Source: Sporopachydermia quercuum
Lineage: Eukaryota; Ascomycota; Sporopachydermiomycetes; Sporopachydermiales; Sporopachydermiaceae
NCBI GenBank assembly: GCA_001599295.1
Contig: BCGN01000002.1
Span: forward strand, 1,426,001-1,490,000
Direction of reading: 5' to 3'
DNA: 64,000 nucleotides
Numbering within the stretch: the stretch's first letter is position 1; every line of letters begins with the position of its first letter. Shown here in pieces: positions 18,601 to 28,611 of this stretch. The notes under the pieces were generated by a model, which saw nothing but the letters and a program-made list of their open reading frames with translations, made no database searches and was not told the origin of the DNA. The translations under genes and the position numbers were made by a program.

Positions 18601-21600
18601 ATCTTCGATAGCTGTCAAAACTCTGTTTCTACTTTCTTCGAAGGCTTGGGCTCCCGACATACGATATATAGTAGGTATAGAGTTTTTCAGCTTTTCGAAC
18701 GTTTCATTGGCAACTCTTATCCCTTGATCGATAGAGAAGGCTCCAGGACCTGCTTCGACTTCTCCTTGAACCACGATTGCTAGTTGGGGCAATTTGTATT
18801 GAGAGATCTTGCCAACTTCAACAAAAGTGTTGAACAATGATTGGCATTGAGTTCGTAATGCACGTAAGAAGGGAACCAGCTCCTTATAGGGAGGAAGGTT
18901 CTTTTCGGGATTTGCTAGTAAATCAGCCATCTTTGGAAGAAATTTATCGACAACAGCTCTATTCGCAGGTTTATTGATTTGCTTCAGATTCTTTCCATAT
19001 TCCTCAATAATTATAGCCGCAACTAGCTTTCCAGTAGCAAATTGTCCACTATATTGCTTATACAGACGGTCAACCACTTGATTGAAAATAGGATCTGGTG
19101 AAACATTGCCGGAACCATCTACAGATTGGTCACGCCAAAGAGCCAGGATTTTCCCAATAACTTCACAAGCAGCCACTTTAGTTCTCAAGAATACTTCAAT
19201 GCCAACTAATGTTAAATCACCCATTATCATTGGGCCATCAATATTAACCCGTTCTTCTGGTACATGAATATCGGAGGTTTCTTTGGCTGATAAGCTCTTC
19301 TTTCGTTTCTTTCCTGTTTCACTATTACCATTGAAAACACCATTATCATTGAATTTATCACTATACAAATTACCAGAAGGACGTAATAACAAGCTTGGTT
19401 TCATACGGTAACAATGTCTTGCAACACCGATTGGTGTTAGAACAAGAGTCAGCACTGATATCAAATGTGAGGAGAATAGATCGTTTAGGTTCCATTTTTC
19501 AGGGTTTGATTCAATAGCTTTCACCATTTTGATTATCAACTCTTTTGACATATCAAGTACTTGTTCATTCTGCTCAACAAGCAAGTTTTGAAATACAAGC
19601 CTCATACTTTTCCCATCGATCCAGTCCTTAATTCCACTGGCTCTAGAGGCTGAATCATCAGCATCAAGGAATCCAATTAAAGCTCTCAAAACAGCTTTAC
19701 GAACATTTAGGATAGAATGGCGAAGGAAGGGATAAAGTTTGGGTACCAAATTAGCAAAACTATTTTCTGGATTTTCTATAGCATCAAGTTCCATTTGATG
19801 TAAGACCTGAGGATGGGCACATAATTTGGCCAGTAGATCCATGATATTCCCAATGCTAGCACTTAAATCATCACGTAAATCGGATAAACAAGCCCATAGA
19901 GTATTAACAATACGAGGAACTGTATGTGGTCTTAATTCAACTATCTCATTAGCAATAGGAATTAAAGTGGCTGCACCCATTGCTTGAACATCATCGTCAG
20001 CTTCTTGCAGCCCGTGTAAAACCATGGAAATAGTACCATCCAATATATCTGTGTTGGAAAATAAAACATCATTTCTCACACTAACTAAGTATCTGAGCCC
20101 TAGCATACCACCGTGACAAGCTTCCCAAACAGGGAAAGGTAGGTCTAGATTGTCTTGAACAACCAATTGCTGTAATACATGAAAGATTTTCACAATTGTA
20201 TCCTTTTCTAAGTGAATCAGTAAAGCACCTAGTGTTTGACCTGATGATTCACGTACAGGTGCAACCACTTGATCTGATACATAATCACCAAATCTATCTA
20301 ATGCAAATAAGGAGCAAATTCTGCATGCTAAATCTTCTAGTTGTAATTTATTTGCTTGATTATTCTCTTCTCTTNATTTACCTTTGATTCTACTTGCTCC
20401 AGCTCCTTGATATCGTATAATCTCTCTTAAACCAATAGCAGCACCATGTCTTACTTCCCATGCATTGTCGAATAAATCAACCAGTAGCAATTCATAGATA
20501 CCTTGGTAAGGCCAAATTACACCCATAATTTTATTGTTTAAAGAGATTAATTGGGAGATCTCTGACACTTTATGCTCCACCACTATTTTATTGGAGTCTG
20601 CTTGCTCAGTGACAGTCATTTCTGAATGGCTTCCACTGGAAGATGACGAAACATCTTTACCGCTAAGCTGACCTTGTTCTTCTAACCTCACAGAAACCGA
20701 AGATTGCGAAATGTCTACAGCTTTCAATTTGTGAGGTTGACTTTTTAAACCAGCTTTAGCTCTTCTTCTTGCCATTGCCCTTAATCTGGCACTCGACGCA
20801 GTAGATTTTTCTGAGGATGCTGACTTATCATTTCCTTCGAGTTTTTGATATTCTTCCTTTGAAATAGTTTGGTTGAAAGATGATGTACTAGGAACAGGGC
20901 TGTTGTGAGATGTGTTGTTACCGCTGTTACTGTTCGACACGTCGCCTTCATTAATTAGTTCATCACCAACAGGTAAAAACTCACTTGCTAATCCTAGCCG
21001 AGCATTCAGAGAATTTCTTTGTCTTTTTAATCGCTCTCTAGGATCAAGTGAATTCAAATCCAAGTCATACTCAGATCCTCCACTGGAAACTAGCTTTTTA
21101 CCATTCTTCATGATTTCTGCTATATCAAATGATTTGAATGCTAAAAGTATGTCTTCCTCCGGCTCTAACATAGCTAGCATACTTTTCCTATCAGCTTCTT
21201 CTTCTTTCACAAAGAACTGGTTAGGTTTTTCCTCATCTTTCATGGTACTGTTCAACCCATTATATGTTGGTTCTACTTTAACTAATTCTCCATTATTACC
21301 TTTACTTGGATACTCTTCTTCAATTTTCGGTTTGACATCGCCGTGATTGGCNTCCTCATCCTCCTCAGCATTGGGATCCCATTTCCTACCATGAGACACT
21401 ATCCCACCAACAGCACGAGCAGCTGCAATACGAGTTTCCCATTTCTTTGATCTCAGAAATGGATATATTCTACTTAATAAATTCAGATTCTCTTCCGGAT
21501 GAGCTTTTGCTAAATCTGCAAGTTGATCTGCTGCTGTGAAACGAATGAACTGAGTTGATCCTGTTTCCAGGAGAATCACCAACCGGTCCAACCGTGACAT
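15700..21600 (-). CDS. MOT1: TBP-displacing Snf2-family ATPase Mot1
   Basis: Single-exon 1966-aa protein (yeast Mot1 is 1867 aa). It removes TATA-binding protein from DNA using ATP, repressing TATA promoters and freeing TBP for others. The N-terminal ~1300 residues are HEAT-repeat rich and begin with the typical start (MSRLDRLVILLETGST). The TBP-binding and latch regions lie there. The Swi2/Snf2 motor starts near residue 1360: Walker A DDMGLGKTLQT about 1400, motif II DEGH about 1509, LTGTPIQNN just after, and the C-lobe motifs TTKVGGLGLNLTGA and DRAHRIGQ near 1780-1820. DEGH instead of DEAH is usual for Mot1. A Ser/Asn-rich acidic linker occupies about residues 90-330. Three ambiguous codons are present, two at third positions. 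A CACGTG box lies about 350 bp upstream (21952). Confidence 0.97.
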   Translation of the reverse strand: MSRLDRLVILLETGSTQFIRFTAADQLADLAKAHPEENLNLLSRIYPFLRSKKWETRIAAARAVGGIVSHGRKWDPNAEEDEXANHGDVKPKIEEEYPSKGNNGELVKVEPTYNGLNSTMKDEEKPNQFFVKEEEADRKSMLAMLEPEEDILLAFKSFDIAEIMKNGKKLVSSGGSEYDLDLNSLDPRERLKRQRNSLNARLGLASEFLPVGDELINEGDVSNSNSGNNTSHNSPVPSTSSFNQTISKEEYQKLEGNDKSASSEKSTASSARLRAMARRRAKAGLKSQPHKLKAVDISQSSVSVRLEEQGQLSGKDVSSSSSGSHSEMTVTEQADSNKIVVEHKVSEISQLISLNNKIMGVIWPYQGIYELLLVDLFDNAWEVRHGAAIGLREIIRYQGAGASRIKGKXREENNQANKLQLEDLACRICSLFALDRFGDYVSDQVVAPVRESSGQTLGALLIHLEKDTIVKIFHVLQQLVVQDNLDLPFPVWEACHGGMLGLRYLVSVRNDVLFSNTDILDGTISMVLHGLQEADDDVQAMGAATLIPIANEIVELRPHTVPRIVNTLWACLSDLRDDLSASIGNIMDLLAKLCAHPQVLHQMELDAIENPENSFANLVPKLYPFLRHSILNVRKAVLRALIGFLDADDSASRASGIKDWIDGKSMRLVFQNLLVEQNEQVLDMSKELIIKMVKAIESNPEKWNLNDLFSSHLISVLTLVLTPIGVARHCYRMKPSLLLRPSGNLYSDKFNDNGVFNGNSETGKKRKKSLSAKETSDIHVPEERVNIDGPMIMGDLTLVGIEVFLRTKVAACEVIGKILALWRDQSVDGSGNVSPDPIFNQVVDRLYKQYSGQFATGKLVAAIIIEEYGKNLKQINKPANRAVVDKFLPKMADLLANPEKNLPPYKELVPFLRALRTQCQSLFNTFVEVGKISQYKLPQLAIVVQGEVEAGPGAFSIDQGIRVANETFEKLKNSIPTIYRMSGAQAFEESRNRVLTAIEDAQDSQNARNIGILSATASAYVMVSGIPAKLNPVIRSLMESIKLEEYEILQKRSVVTVSYMVKTFVEMGKQGAAEKMVKNLAAFVCVDTSEVPEFEPNKEYTNIILSLRKXEAKTDPLDIIQHEKQVAAARIKRRGSKLALEKISDEFGDYLFDKLPKFRDHVMEPLKQLKDLTPELSKELASNVKKGQEIIDAMGIIRALLPRWNSNLHKYVTDQFPSILSALFSQYSVFRYSAAKCIATMCSVLRSPAIALVVENVLPSISNPSSLTHRQGAIECVYHLASTMGSDILPYVVFLIVPVLGRMSDSDNDVRILATTTFASLIKLVPLESGIPDPEDMPPNLLEGRDREREFISQMMDVSKVKPFTLPVAIKADLRKYQQEGVNWLAFLNKYHLHGILCDDMGLGKTLQTICIISSDHYLRAKEHKETKSLETRRLPSLVICPSTLTGHWEQELHNYAPFLKVLAYVGNPSARSALRGTFNDYDIVVTSYDISRNDVEIISAQDYNYCVLDEGHIIKNASSKLTKSVKRISAEHRLILTGTPIQNNVVELWSLFDFLMPGFLGSESLFQEKFAKPIAASRNSKTSSKEQEAGALALEALHKQVLPFMLRRLKEDVLSDLPPKIIQDYYCELSDLQKKLYSDFAQKQKGAVENELIEGKKEGKQHVFQALQYMRKLCNHPALVVTPKHPRYEEIMDYMKSSKQELRDVRHAPKLQALRTLLLECGIGTTESKESDNQIINSNEVISQHRALIFCQLKDMLDMIENDLFKKLMPSVTYMRLDGSTDPRDRQGIVTNFNSDPSIDVLLLTTKVGGLGLNLTGADTVIFVEHDWNPMNDLQAMDRAHRIGQKKVVNVYRLITKGTLEEKIMGLQKFKINIASTIVNQQNAGLASMDTDQLLDLFNVSSEANEQVAELDNESNNKDEDDASDSVAKALGGKAASAMGELNDLWDESQYTDEYNLDNFIQSLR

Positions 21601-23837
21601 TCTCTATTGAAAGACCTTATGTAGCTTCAGGCTTAGTTTGAATTTTNTCATTTGCTGGTAAACCGTTCATATCAAGTCAAGCACGCAAAATTCACAGAAC
21701 TCTCAATCAACAAACAAATTGATAAGCAATCAACTCATTTAACACAGATTTCTGTCGAGACTCAATTGCAACTTGATGAAAATCGATAATCACAACAGGC
21801 GGAACTAAGGCAGGAGTCTACCTGTTCTTCCCGATATCTGTTGATAATCAGAAGTCTAGTCTTGGGAGAGGTGCCTGCTTCTTTGATTCACTATCAGCAA
21901 AAAGTTACAATAGCTTTTTAGTATCCGATTGCACGCGTTTGATTATTTGTTCACGTGATACGTTAAACCTTGAAACTATTTGTAAGACCCTTTTTGCCTA
22001 CACTNTGGATCTCTTTCTTATTAACAGAAATATGTGATGAGAGTTCAACTATCAACCAACAGTTCAAAGATTAATNGAGTGCTACCTGAGGTATTGAATG
22101 AAAAGAGGATTAGAAATTAGAATATTGTACAGTTTTTCAAGTGAGAATAATCGTTTTGATTTTCTCTTAAAGAAAAGTAGTTTTATTGATACAAATTAAC
22201 TACCAATAACTGCTAATCGATTACCAATATCTTTATCAAGTGAACTCCAGATCTCACTCCAGTTATTACAAATTCGATTGTTCTTGTTCTTCCACTAAAA
22301 AATGTGACTTAAAATTGAATTTTAGAAGAAATTCCCAGGACTTTTATATCTTTTGGTTATTCGTATTGATTAACCATAGTTAAAAACCTTGTTTCTCATC
22401 TTGTCAATGAGGATCAAAGTATTTAAGGAATAAAGTTCCCATTTTATTGTCAAGTGGAAAAAAATGTTGCGTACGGAGTTTGAAGGGTCTGTAAATGAGA
22501 ATCAGATGGTATGCTGACGTGCTCATGTAGTGAAGTGTATAGGACGTAGCTCTGAAACAGAAATGTTCAGGGAGTTAACTTGATTCTACATAAGAGAATT
22601 AGCTGTAAATCAAGATTTGAAATGTGTTGTTTTCGAAAGAAAGGATATGTAGATAAAGAATGTGATTGCGCAGCATTATGAGCAGCGAAAGTGCGGATAG
22701 TCAGAGAANCCAGTAAGGGTCTTAGGCAACCAAAGCGACCCTGGATAAGAAGTACTGAAATAGGTTGAGACGTAACATTCTTAAGGATTTGTTGACGACT
22801 AGAGGTGAGAGCAAGCTAGCAAAAAGAATAAAATGTGAATGAGATAATAAAAATGGAATTTTATCTATGGCAAGTTTTTATAGCAGAAATAGATACAAAA
22901 CATGGAGAACAAACAGTCCCATCTAGATGGATTGATCCTCCGAAGGAGGAATCTTTTATAGTTCCGTTCAGTTCAGACCTTTGGGATAGAACCGGAGAGT
23001 CGGAAAAATCAGATGAGATGATTTGACAGTCCGTTGTAGTTCGAATGTGTTAAGAACTATCAAAATACAAGAGAATGATGCTTCATTTCGAATTTACGTT
23101 TTGCGGCGAGCATTCCAATGACTTTTTTTTTGTGAGAATTTNTAGAAATTTTATTCTTTTCTTTCTCTTTTTTCTCTGCAGTATTGGCGTTTTAACGTCT
23201 CTTTTTATTGTCATTGTCGATAATTGAGACATCACAAAAGTTTGAAATGAAGTGTGTAAGTATAAAGCTGTTACTCCGTTACCTATAGACTTTGTAGAGT
23301 GCAAAGTTCATCGTAAATATAATAGAATTGCCTTTGCTATAATATATCGAGTTTCATATTCCTTGCTCCCGCAATGAATGATAGCCAGAATTAATAATGA
23401 AGAATATTAAGATTGCAATCAATATGAACCACATTAAAGCCAAGAACAAAGAGTGTCCCAATACCGGTTAAACATCATTAAACGTATAATGTGTGATATT
23501 CACGTGCCTCTTAAAGGGTCAAAAATATATTGTATTGTATATTTTTCAGGTAAATACTGCGTATTTATGAGCATACATTTATCATGATTGTTCAAGAAAT
23601 TTTTTGGTAGGTCAAAAAGCTTCGCTCAATCCGTACGACGCAAGAATGAGCTGGAACAGGACTCACACAAACTCTAGCCTGGTTCTCGGTAACACATAGA
23701 AATAATATCTCAACTGACCTTCTTAGAACCTTTCACTGTTACATCACGAATCATCCGTCTTATTGTTACAATTCTTGTTATTCTTGAATATTTGTTATCA
23801 CCAGTGACGGAAATCAACAGCAGAACATATATCCAAG
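21601..23837. other. Long divergent intergenic MOT1-RPS9
   Basis: The longest gene-free stretch, about 2.2 kb. The left side holds the MOT1 promoter, with TCACGTGA at 21951-21958. The right side holds the RPS9 promoter. A 63-codon plus-strand frame at 22835-23026 has no recognisable features. A possible C/D-box RNA at about 22030-22095 is discussed in the findings. Confidence 0.5.
23501..23518 (+). promoter_or_regulatory. CACGTG-N8-AGGG module of the RPS9 promoter
   Basis: CACGTG at 23501-23506 followed by AGGG at 23515-23518 (in TTAAAGGGTC), 337 bp before the ATG. RPL21 has the same two words in the same order and almost the same spacing. In Candida-type yeasts Cbf1 (CACGTG) and Tbf1 (AGGGT core) occupy ribosomal-protein promoters. 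Assigning these factors here is inference. Confidence 0.5.
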
Positions 23838-24782
23838 ATGCCAAGTAAGTAGATTAAATGAAAAGACGACACTTAACCATACTTCAGCACTTTTCAACAC
23901 TATTGCAGACGTACCAACAGATAAAAAGATGAAACATCAATCAGACTATTAAACACTTTATTAGATCTATATTAGAAAATGAATTAAAAGGGAGCAACTG
24001 ATTATATATTTTGATATGTTTGTGAGTTTCAACAAGGAATTCAATTCTTAATTACCAGCGATTTATAGCCAAAACTTTACAGTATTAATGATCGATAACT
24101 AGCCAAACTTCAATGATGTATAGACAACAATGCGGGACAACAGAGTGCTTTATGATATTGTCGAATTCAGATAAAATACAGTAGAAGACATTACTTACTA
24201 ACAAATATTTTAGGAGCTCCTAGAAACTATTCCAAGACCTACGCCGTCCCCAAGCGTCCTTACGAGACTTCTCGTTTGAACGCCGAATTAAAGCTTGCCG
24301 GTGAATATGGTTTGAAGAACAAGAAGGAAATTTACAGAATTGGTCTTCAATTATCTAAGATCCGTGGTGCAGCTCGTGATTTGTTGACCCGTGATGAAAA
24401 GGATCCTAAGAGACTTTTTGAAGGTAATGCCTTGATCAGAAGATTAGTAAGAGTCGGTGTCTTGAGTGAAGACAAAATGAAGCTCGATTACGTCCTTGCT
24501 TTACGTATCGAAGATTTCTTGGAAAGAAGACTTCAAACTCAGGTTTTCAAATTGGGATTGGCCAGATCTATTCACCATGCCCGTGTTTTGATCAGACAAA
24601 GACATATCCGTGTTGGAAAGCAAGTCGTTGACATTCCTTCATTCATGGTTCGTCTTGATACTCAAAAGCACATTGACTTAGCTCTCAACTCTCCTTATGG
24701 TGGTGGCAGACCCGGTCGTGTTAAGAGAAGAAACGCCGGTAAGGGTTCCGAAGAAGGAGAAGCTGAAGAAGAAGAAGAGTAA
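23838..24782 (+). CDS. RPS9: 40S ribosomal protein uS4 (Rps9), two exons
   Basis: Exon 1 is just 7 nt (23838-23844, ATG CCA A) and exon 2 is 24214-24782. The 369-bp intron has donor GTAAGT, branch TACTAAC 24196-24202 and acceptor TTTTAG. The junction makes an arginine codon, so the protein starts [12 protein letters not shown], as in other fungal Rps9, and is 191 aa. It contains the S4 RNA-binding domain (about residues 105-165, [18 protein letters not shown]) and the conserved [17 protein letters not shown] segment. It ends in an acidic Glu run. uS4 is a primary 18S rRNA binder in 40S assembly and sits at the mRNA entry channel. The intron directly after the start codon region is typical of yeast ribosomal protein genes. 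Codon use is strongly biased, as expected for high expression. Confidence 0.97.
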
Positions 24783-25191
24783 ATTATTTAGCATTGGAAC
24801 ACGATACATCGTTTTAATGATAATTGACACTGCAGATTTACACTGTAAATGTAGTTTAATTTCTTAATGTTGAATAGTTTATTTCATTTCAACTTGGTAT
24901 GAGTTGTGATGATTGAAAAATAATACAATCATATTTACATTATTAGTGATTGCGTTCATGTAGTTCTGATTACTGTATAGTATAATTAGTTTCCAGCTAT
25001 ATAAATGAATTTGAAATATTCAGTAGTGTTTGCTTATCACACTAGTATGAAGCCGCGATCAAACTTTCTGTTAATGTCAATGTTTCCATTCGCTACATAG
25101 ATTCTAATTGTTCCTGTCTTCATATTGAATGATCGGCACAGCTCACATGAAACTTTTCATTAGCTCTCTCTAAGTTTCCAAGTAGTATCAC

Positions 25192-25230
25192 ATTAGAGGT
25201 TAATATTAGAGGTTAATATTAGAGGTTAAT
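25192..25230. repeat. Three perfect 13-bp tandem repeats upstream of RPL21
   Basis: ATTAGAGGTTAAT repeated three times without a mismatch (25192-25204, 25205-25217, 25218-25230). The array ends 7 bp before the CACGTG box of the RPL21 promoter. The unit could be a binding site or a neutral minisatellite; the sequence does not decide. Confidence 0.9.
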
Positions 25231-25237
25231 ATTATAT

Positions 25238-25256
25238 CACGTGTTTACTATGAGGG
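25238..25256 (+). promoter_or_regulatory. CACGTG-N9-AGGG module of the RPL21 promoter
   Basis: CACGTG at 25238-25243 and AGGGTTA starting at 25253, 338 bp before the RPL21 ATG. AGGGTTA is close to the Tbf1/telomere-repeat core. The same pair lies at almost the same distance from the RPS9 ATG (337 bp). Confidence 0.55.
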
Positions 25257-25580
25257 TTATTATTCTATTTAAAAACAAATGTCCCATTAAGGAAATACTA
25301 GATTGGTTAATGATTTCCAATAATAAAGTGAAAGAGTTTTTCAACTCCAAATTGTTAGCCACAGAGAGAGGGACGCAGAGTTCACACCAAGCGAGTACTG
25401 CAGCTCACTCAGTCAATGTGTCTGTCAGTTGTTACCTTGAATCTACAACATCTTTATCTTCAAACAATAGTACGACTTCAATATATTGGCATCACTTGAA
25501 TCTTNATAACTACAGCCGATTAGAACAACTACTAAACTAGTGTCTATCAACAGTTAAGTGGATAATAAGAACTAATCAAA

Positions 25581-26372
25581 ATGGGTAAAAGGTAATTATT
25601 GATTGTAGTTTCGGGGTGAGATATGATTTATGATGGTGGATTGATTTCAATGATATATCAATAGAGTAAAACGTCAATTGTAGTATGAGTTCGGGGAAAT
25701 TGTTTCAGTCAACAGTGTTCAATAGTGTGAGGCAATCATCTACAACAAAGAACAGTTGAGTTCGTGAACTGATCCAAGAACAGAAGGTTTTTCAGGAGAA
25801 GTTTGTTCAATATAATAGTCACATCCACATCATATTTTATGAAACTAAACAGGGTACACCTTCAGTTCATCTTTTATTGAATATATGCTAACAAATTTCA
25901 TAGTCGTGGTTATAGATCTGGTACTCGTTACGCCTTCGCTCGTGACTTCAAGAAGCACGGAATTGTTCCTCTTTCCACCTACTTGAAGGTCTACAAGGTT
26001 GGTGACATTGTTGACATCAAGGCTAATGGTTCCATTCAAAAGGGTATGCCCCATAAGTACTACCACGGTAAGACTGGTATTGTTTACAACGTTACCAAGA
26101 GCTCCGTTGGTGTCATTGTCTATAAGATTGTTGGAAACAGATACCTCGAAAAGAGAGTGAACTTGAAGATTGAACACGTTAAGCACTCCAAGTGCCGACA
26201 AGAATTCTTGGACAGAGTTAAGGAAAACGCCCAAAAGAAAGCTGAAGCCAAGGCTAACGGTCAATCTGTCTCCCTAAAGAGACAACCTGCTAAGCCTAGA
26301 GAAGCACATGTTCTTGTTTCTTCTTTCGCTCCTGAAACCGTTGCTCCTATTCCTTACGAAACCTACATTTAA
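25581..26372 (+). CDS. RPL21: 60S ribosomal protein eL21 (Rpl21), two exons
   Basis: Exon 1 is 25581-25591 (ATGGGTAAAAG) and exon 2 is 25904-26372. The intron is 312 bp with an unusual donor GTAATT and branch TGCTAAC (25886-25892). The junction makes a serine codon, so the protein starts [15 protein letters not shown], like other Rpl21, and is 159 aa (yeast 160). The conserved core [31 protein letters not shown] and the C-terminal PYETYI are present. eL21 is a 60S subunit protein near the 5S rRNA/central protuberance. Codon use is highly biased. It lies 0.8 kb downstream of RPS9 on the same strand with the same promoter module. Confidence 0.96.
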
Positions 26373-27486
26373 GCTATTTATATTCATTCTAGCTTATAAT
26401 GCAAATATAATATTCATCTAAGATAAAATACTTCTATGTAGACATGGTTCTCGTAAATGAATTGTAAATTCCTGGTCCGACATGCGATTTTTACTAAAAT
26501 CCTGTGTCACAACTTATTCCTCTCATTTGCTGTTCCCTCCCCCTCAGTAGTTCAACGAATCATTTTATTTCTNAACATCTTACAGTTTTTCGTTTGACAT
26601 TTTACTTCATCCTAATCGTCAGCGTAAACATTTTATTTCCTCCATACTTTCACTTACAAGTTTTACAGATTCGTGACATCAGCTATATCATCAAAATCAT
26701 CTTCGTCATCTTTAGCTACTAACCACCTCTACTCAACCAATATTATTTACTGTACAATCAAAGAACTACAACATATCCTTCAATTAATATATTGTAATCT
26801 AATAATTTCATAAAACATCATCATATCAGATTATCAATTTATATCTGTAATAGTCAATCTCACGATTTTATCATTCAATGATTGTCGGATAGAAACTCCG
26901 ATTTTCTATCCATGTACATGTAAACTCCGAAATTTTTCACCTGCAATACTTTTTATTTTTCTTTATAATAGCCATCATAATTTACCTGGTTTGAAATAGG
27001 TGATAATGGAAGACGTACTTAGATTTATCATACAAAACATCTTTTGAGTATAAATAATATACAGGACCTAAACCAGATGTATGGATAATAATGAAGAAGT
27101 AGNTGTACTGGAGGGTTAAAAGATTTGTTGATTTTATTTGGCAACAGGTATTCAAGATTATTAGCAAACATTGTTGGTGACGGTTGTTATACTATAGAAA
27201 TATATGATATCTATCAAGGTGATATCTATTAGGGTGATTGATATTTATCCGAGTTATTCCTAGATGTTGTAGAAATCATAGACATATTTAATGAAAGAAA
27301 AAAAGAGAGCACACCAATCAGATCTAAGCAAATAATTTTTTATTGAAGTGAGAGCATAGCATAACATACCATAATTGAGACTTTTGGTATGGAATATTGT
27401 TGAGAGTAACCAAGATTTTAAATTGCGTATTATACCATAAGAGATACAACTATCCTCAAGTTCAAACTGTTCACATATACTTCAAG
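26373..27486. other. Intergenic RPL21-RIM2
   Basis: About 1.1 kb, very AT-rich, with no gene seen. The open frame that runs into RIM2 from 27397 begins with TTG, and I take it as 5' leader. Confidence 0.5.
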
Positions 27487-28611
27487 ATGACTCAAGGTAC
27501 CGTCAACAAAGAAGGGTTCAAAAATAGAATGGAATTTCCTATTCCACCAGCAGCAGAAACATTAACTAGTGATGAATCAGCTTCTACTTTATCGGTAGTC
27601 CCAATGGTAGAAGCCGATGTTAAACCTAAGAGAATGCAGAAAACTATTGATGCTAAAGTCAACCCGTGGGTTCATTTCGTTGCAGGAGGAGTTGGTGGAA
27701 TGGCCGGTGCCTTATTCACNTGTCCTCTAGATGTTGTTAAAACTAGATTGCAAAGTGATTTTTATGTCTCAAAATTTAAAACCACTGCTCATTCTTCAGA
27801 TAATGTTATCAAAACAGCACTCAGACACTTCAAAGAAACCGGATTCATCCTGAAGGATGTTTATAAGCTTGAAGGACCAAAAGCTTTGTTCAAAGGATTA
27901 GGACCAAATCTTGTTGGGGTTATTCCAGCAAGATCGATTAATTTCTTCTCTTATGGACTAGGAAAAGAATTCTTAAGTAGTAGATTTTTCGAGGGAGAGG
28001 AGAATTCGGTTGTTCATTTATTGGCTGCTCTAAATGCGGGCTTCTGGACATCAACGGCGACAAATCCTATTTGGTTAGTTAAAACAAGACTACAGTTAGA
28101 TAAAGCTGGAGCAAGAAAATACAAGAGTTCTTGGGACTGTACAAAGAGTGTGGTAAAGAATGAAGGAATAAGAGGTCTATATAAAGGTTTGACTGCTTCG
28201 TATTTAGGTGCAGCTGAGAGTACTATTCAATGGGTACTTTATGAGCAAATGAAAACTGCTTTGAGAAAGAAAGAACTATCGAGAAAAGAGTTAGGTATTC
28301 CAGCGTCGAAATTAGATGCTTTCCTTGACTGGGGAGCAAGATCTGGAGCTGCTGGATTTGCAAAACTATTGGCTTCTTTGATAACTTATCCTCATGAAGT
28401 TGTTCGAACACGGCTGAGACAAGCTCCAATGGAGAATGGTAANCCAAAATATACAGGTTTACTTCAAACTTTCAAGTTGATCATTAAAGAAGAAGGATTG
28501 GCCTCGATGTATGGTGGCTTAACTCCTCATTTATTAAGAACTGTTCCTAATAGTATCATTATGTTTGGAACCTGGGAATTATTAGTGAAATTATATGCCG
28601 CATACGCATAG
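27487..28611 (+). CDS. RIM2: Mitochondrial pyrimidine nucleotide carrier Rim2
   Basis: A 374-aa mitochondrial carrier (yeast Rim2 is 377 aa). I start at the ATG at 27487; the upstream in-frame extension has no ATG. The three repeats of the SLC25 family are visible, with signature motifs PLDVVKTRLQ (about residue 80), PIWLVKTRLQ (about 196) and PHEVVRTRLRQ (about 301). The matrix-gate segment PNLVGVIPARSINFF and the closing PHLLRTVPNSIIMFGTWE match Rim2 specifically. The protein exchanges pyrimidine nucleoside triphosphates across the inner membrane and is needed for mitochondrial DNA. The CTG codon at 28414-28416 encodes the invariant leucine of RTRLRQ, evidence that CTG is Leu here. Two N bases are both at third positions. 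Confidence 0.95.
   Translation: MTQGTVNKEGFKNRMEFPIPPAAETLTSDESASTLSVVPMVEADVKPKRMQKTIDAKVNPWVHFVAGGVGGMAGALFXCPLDVVKTRLQSDFYVSKFKTTAHSSDNVIKTALRHFKETGFILKDVYKLEGPKALFKGLGPNLVGVIPARSINFFSYGLGKEFLSSRFFEGEENSVVHLLAALNAGFWTSTATNPIWLVKTRLQLDKAGARKYKSSWDCTKSVVKNEGIRGLYKGLTASYLGAAESTIQWVLYEQMKTALRKKELSRKELGIPASKLDAFLDWGARSGAAGFAKLLASLITYPHEVVRTRLRQAPMENGXPKYTGLLQTFKLIIKEEGLASMYGGLTPHLLRTVPNSIIMFGTWELLVKLYAAYA

Larger units (their letters stand above)
24783..25580. other. Intergenic RPS9-RPL21
   Basis: About 800 bp holding the RPS9 3' end and the RPL21 promoter (tandem repeat plus CACGTG-AGGG module, listed separately). A 96-codon open frame at 25250-25540 overlaps the promoter and lacks features. 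It probably reflects the transcribed leader rather than a protein gene. Confidence 0.5.

Noticed and set aside
25250-25540. 96-codon frame between RPS9 and RPL21
   Set aside because: It overlaps the RPL21 promoter and ends 40 bp before the RPL21 start; Ser/Thr-rich without features. Likely leader sequence.
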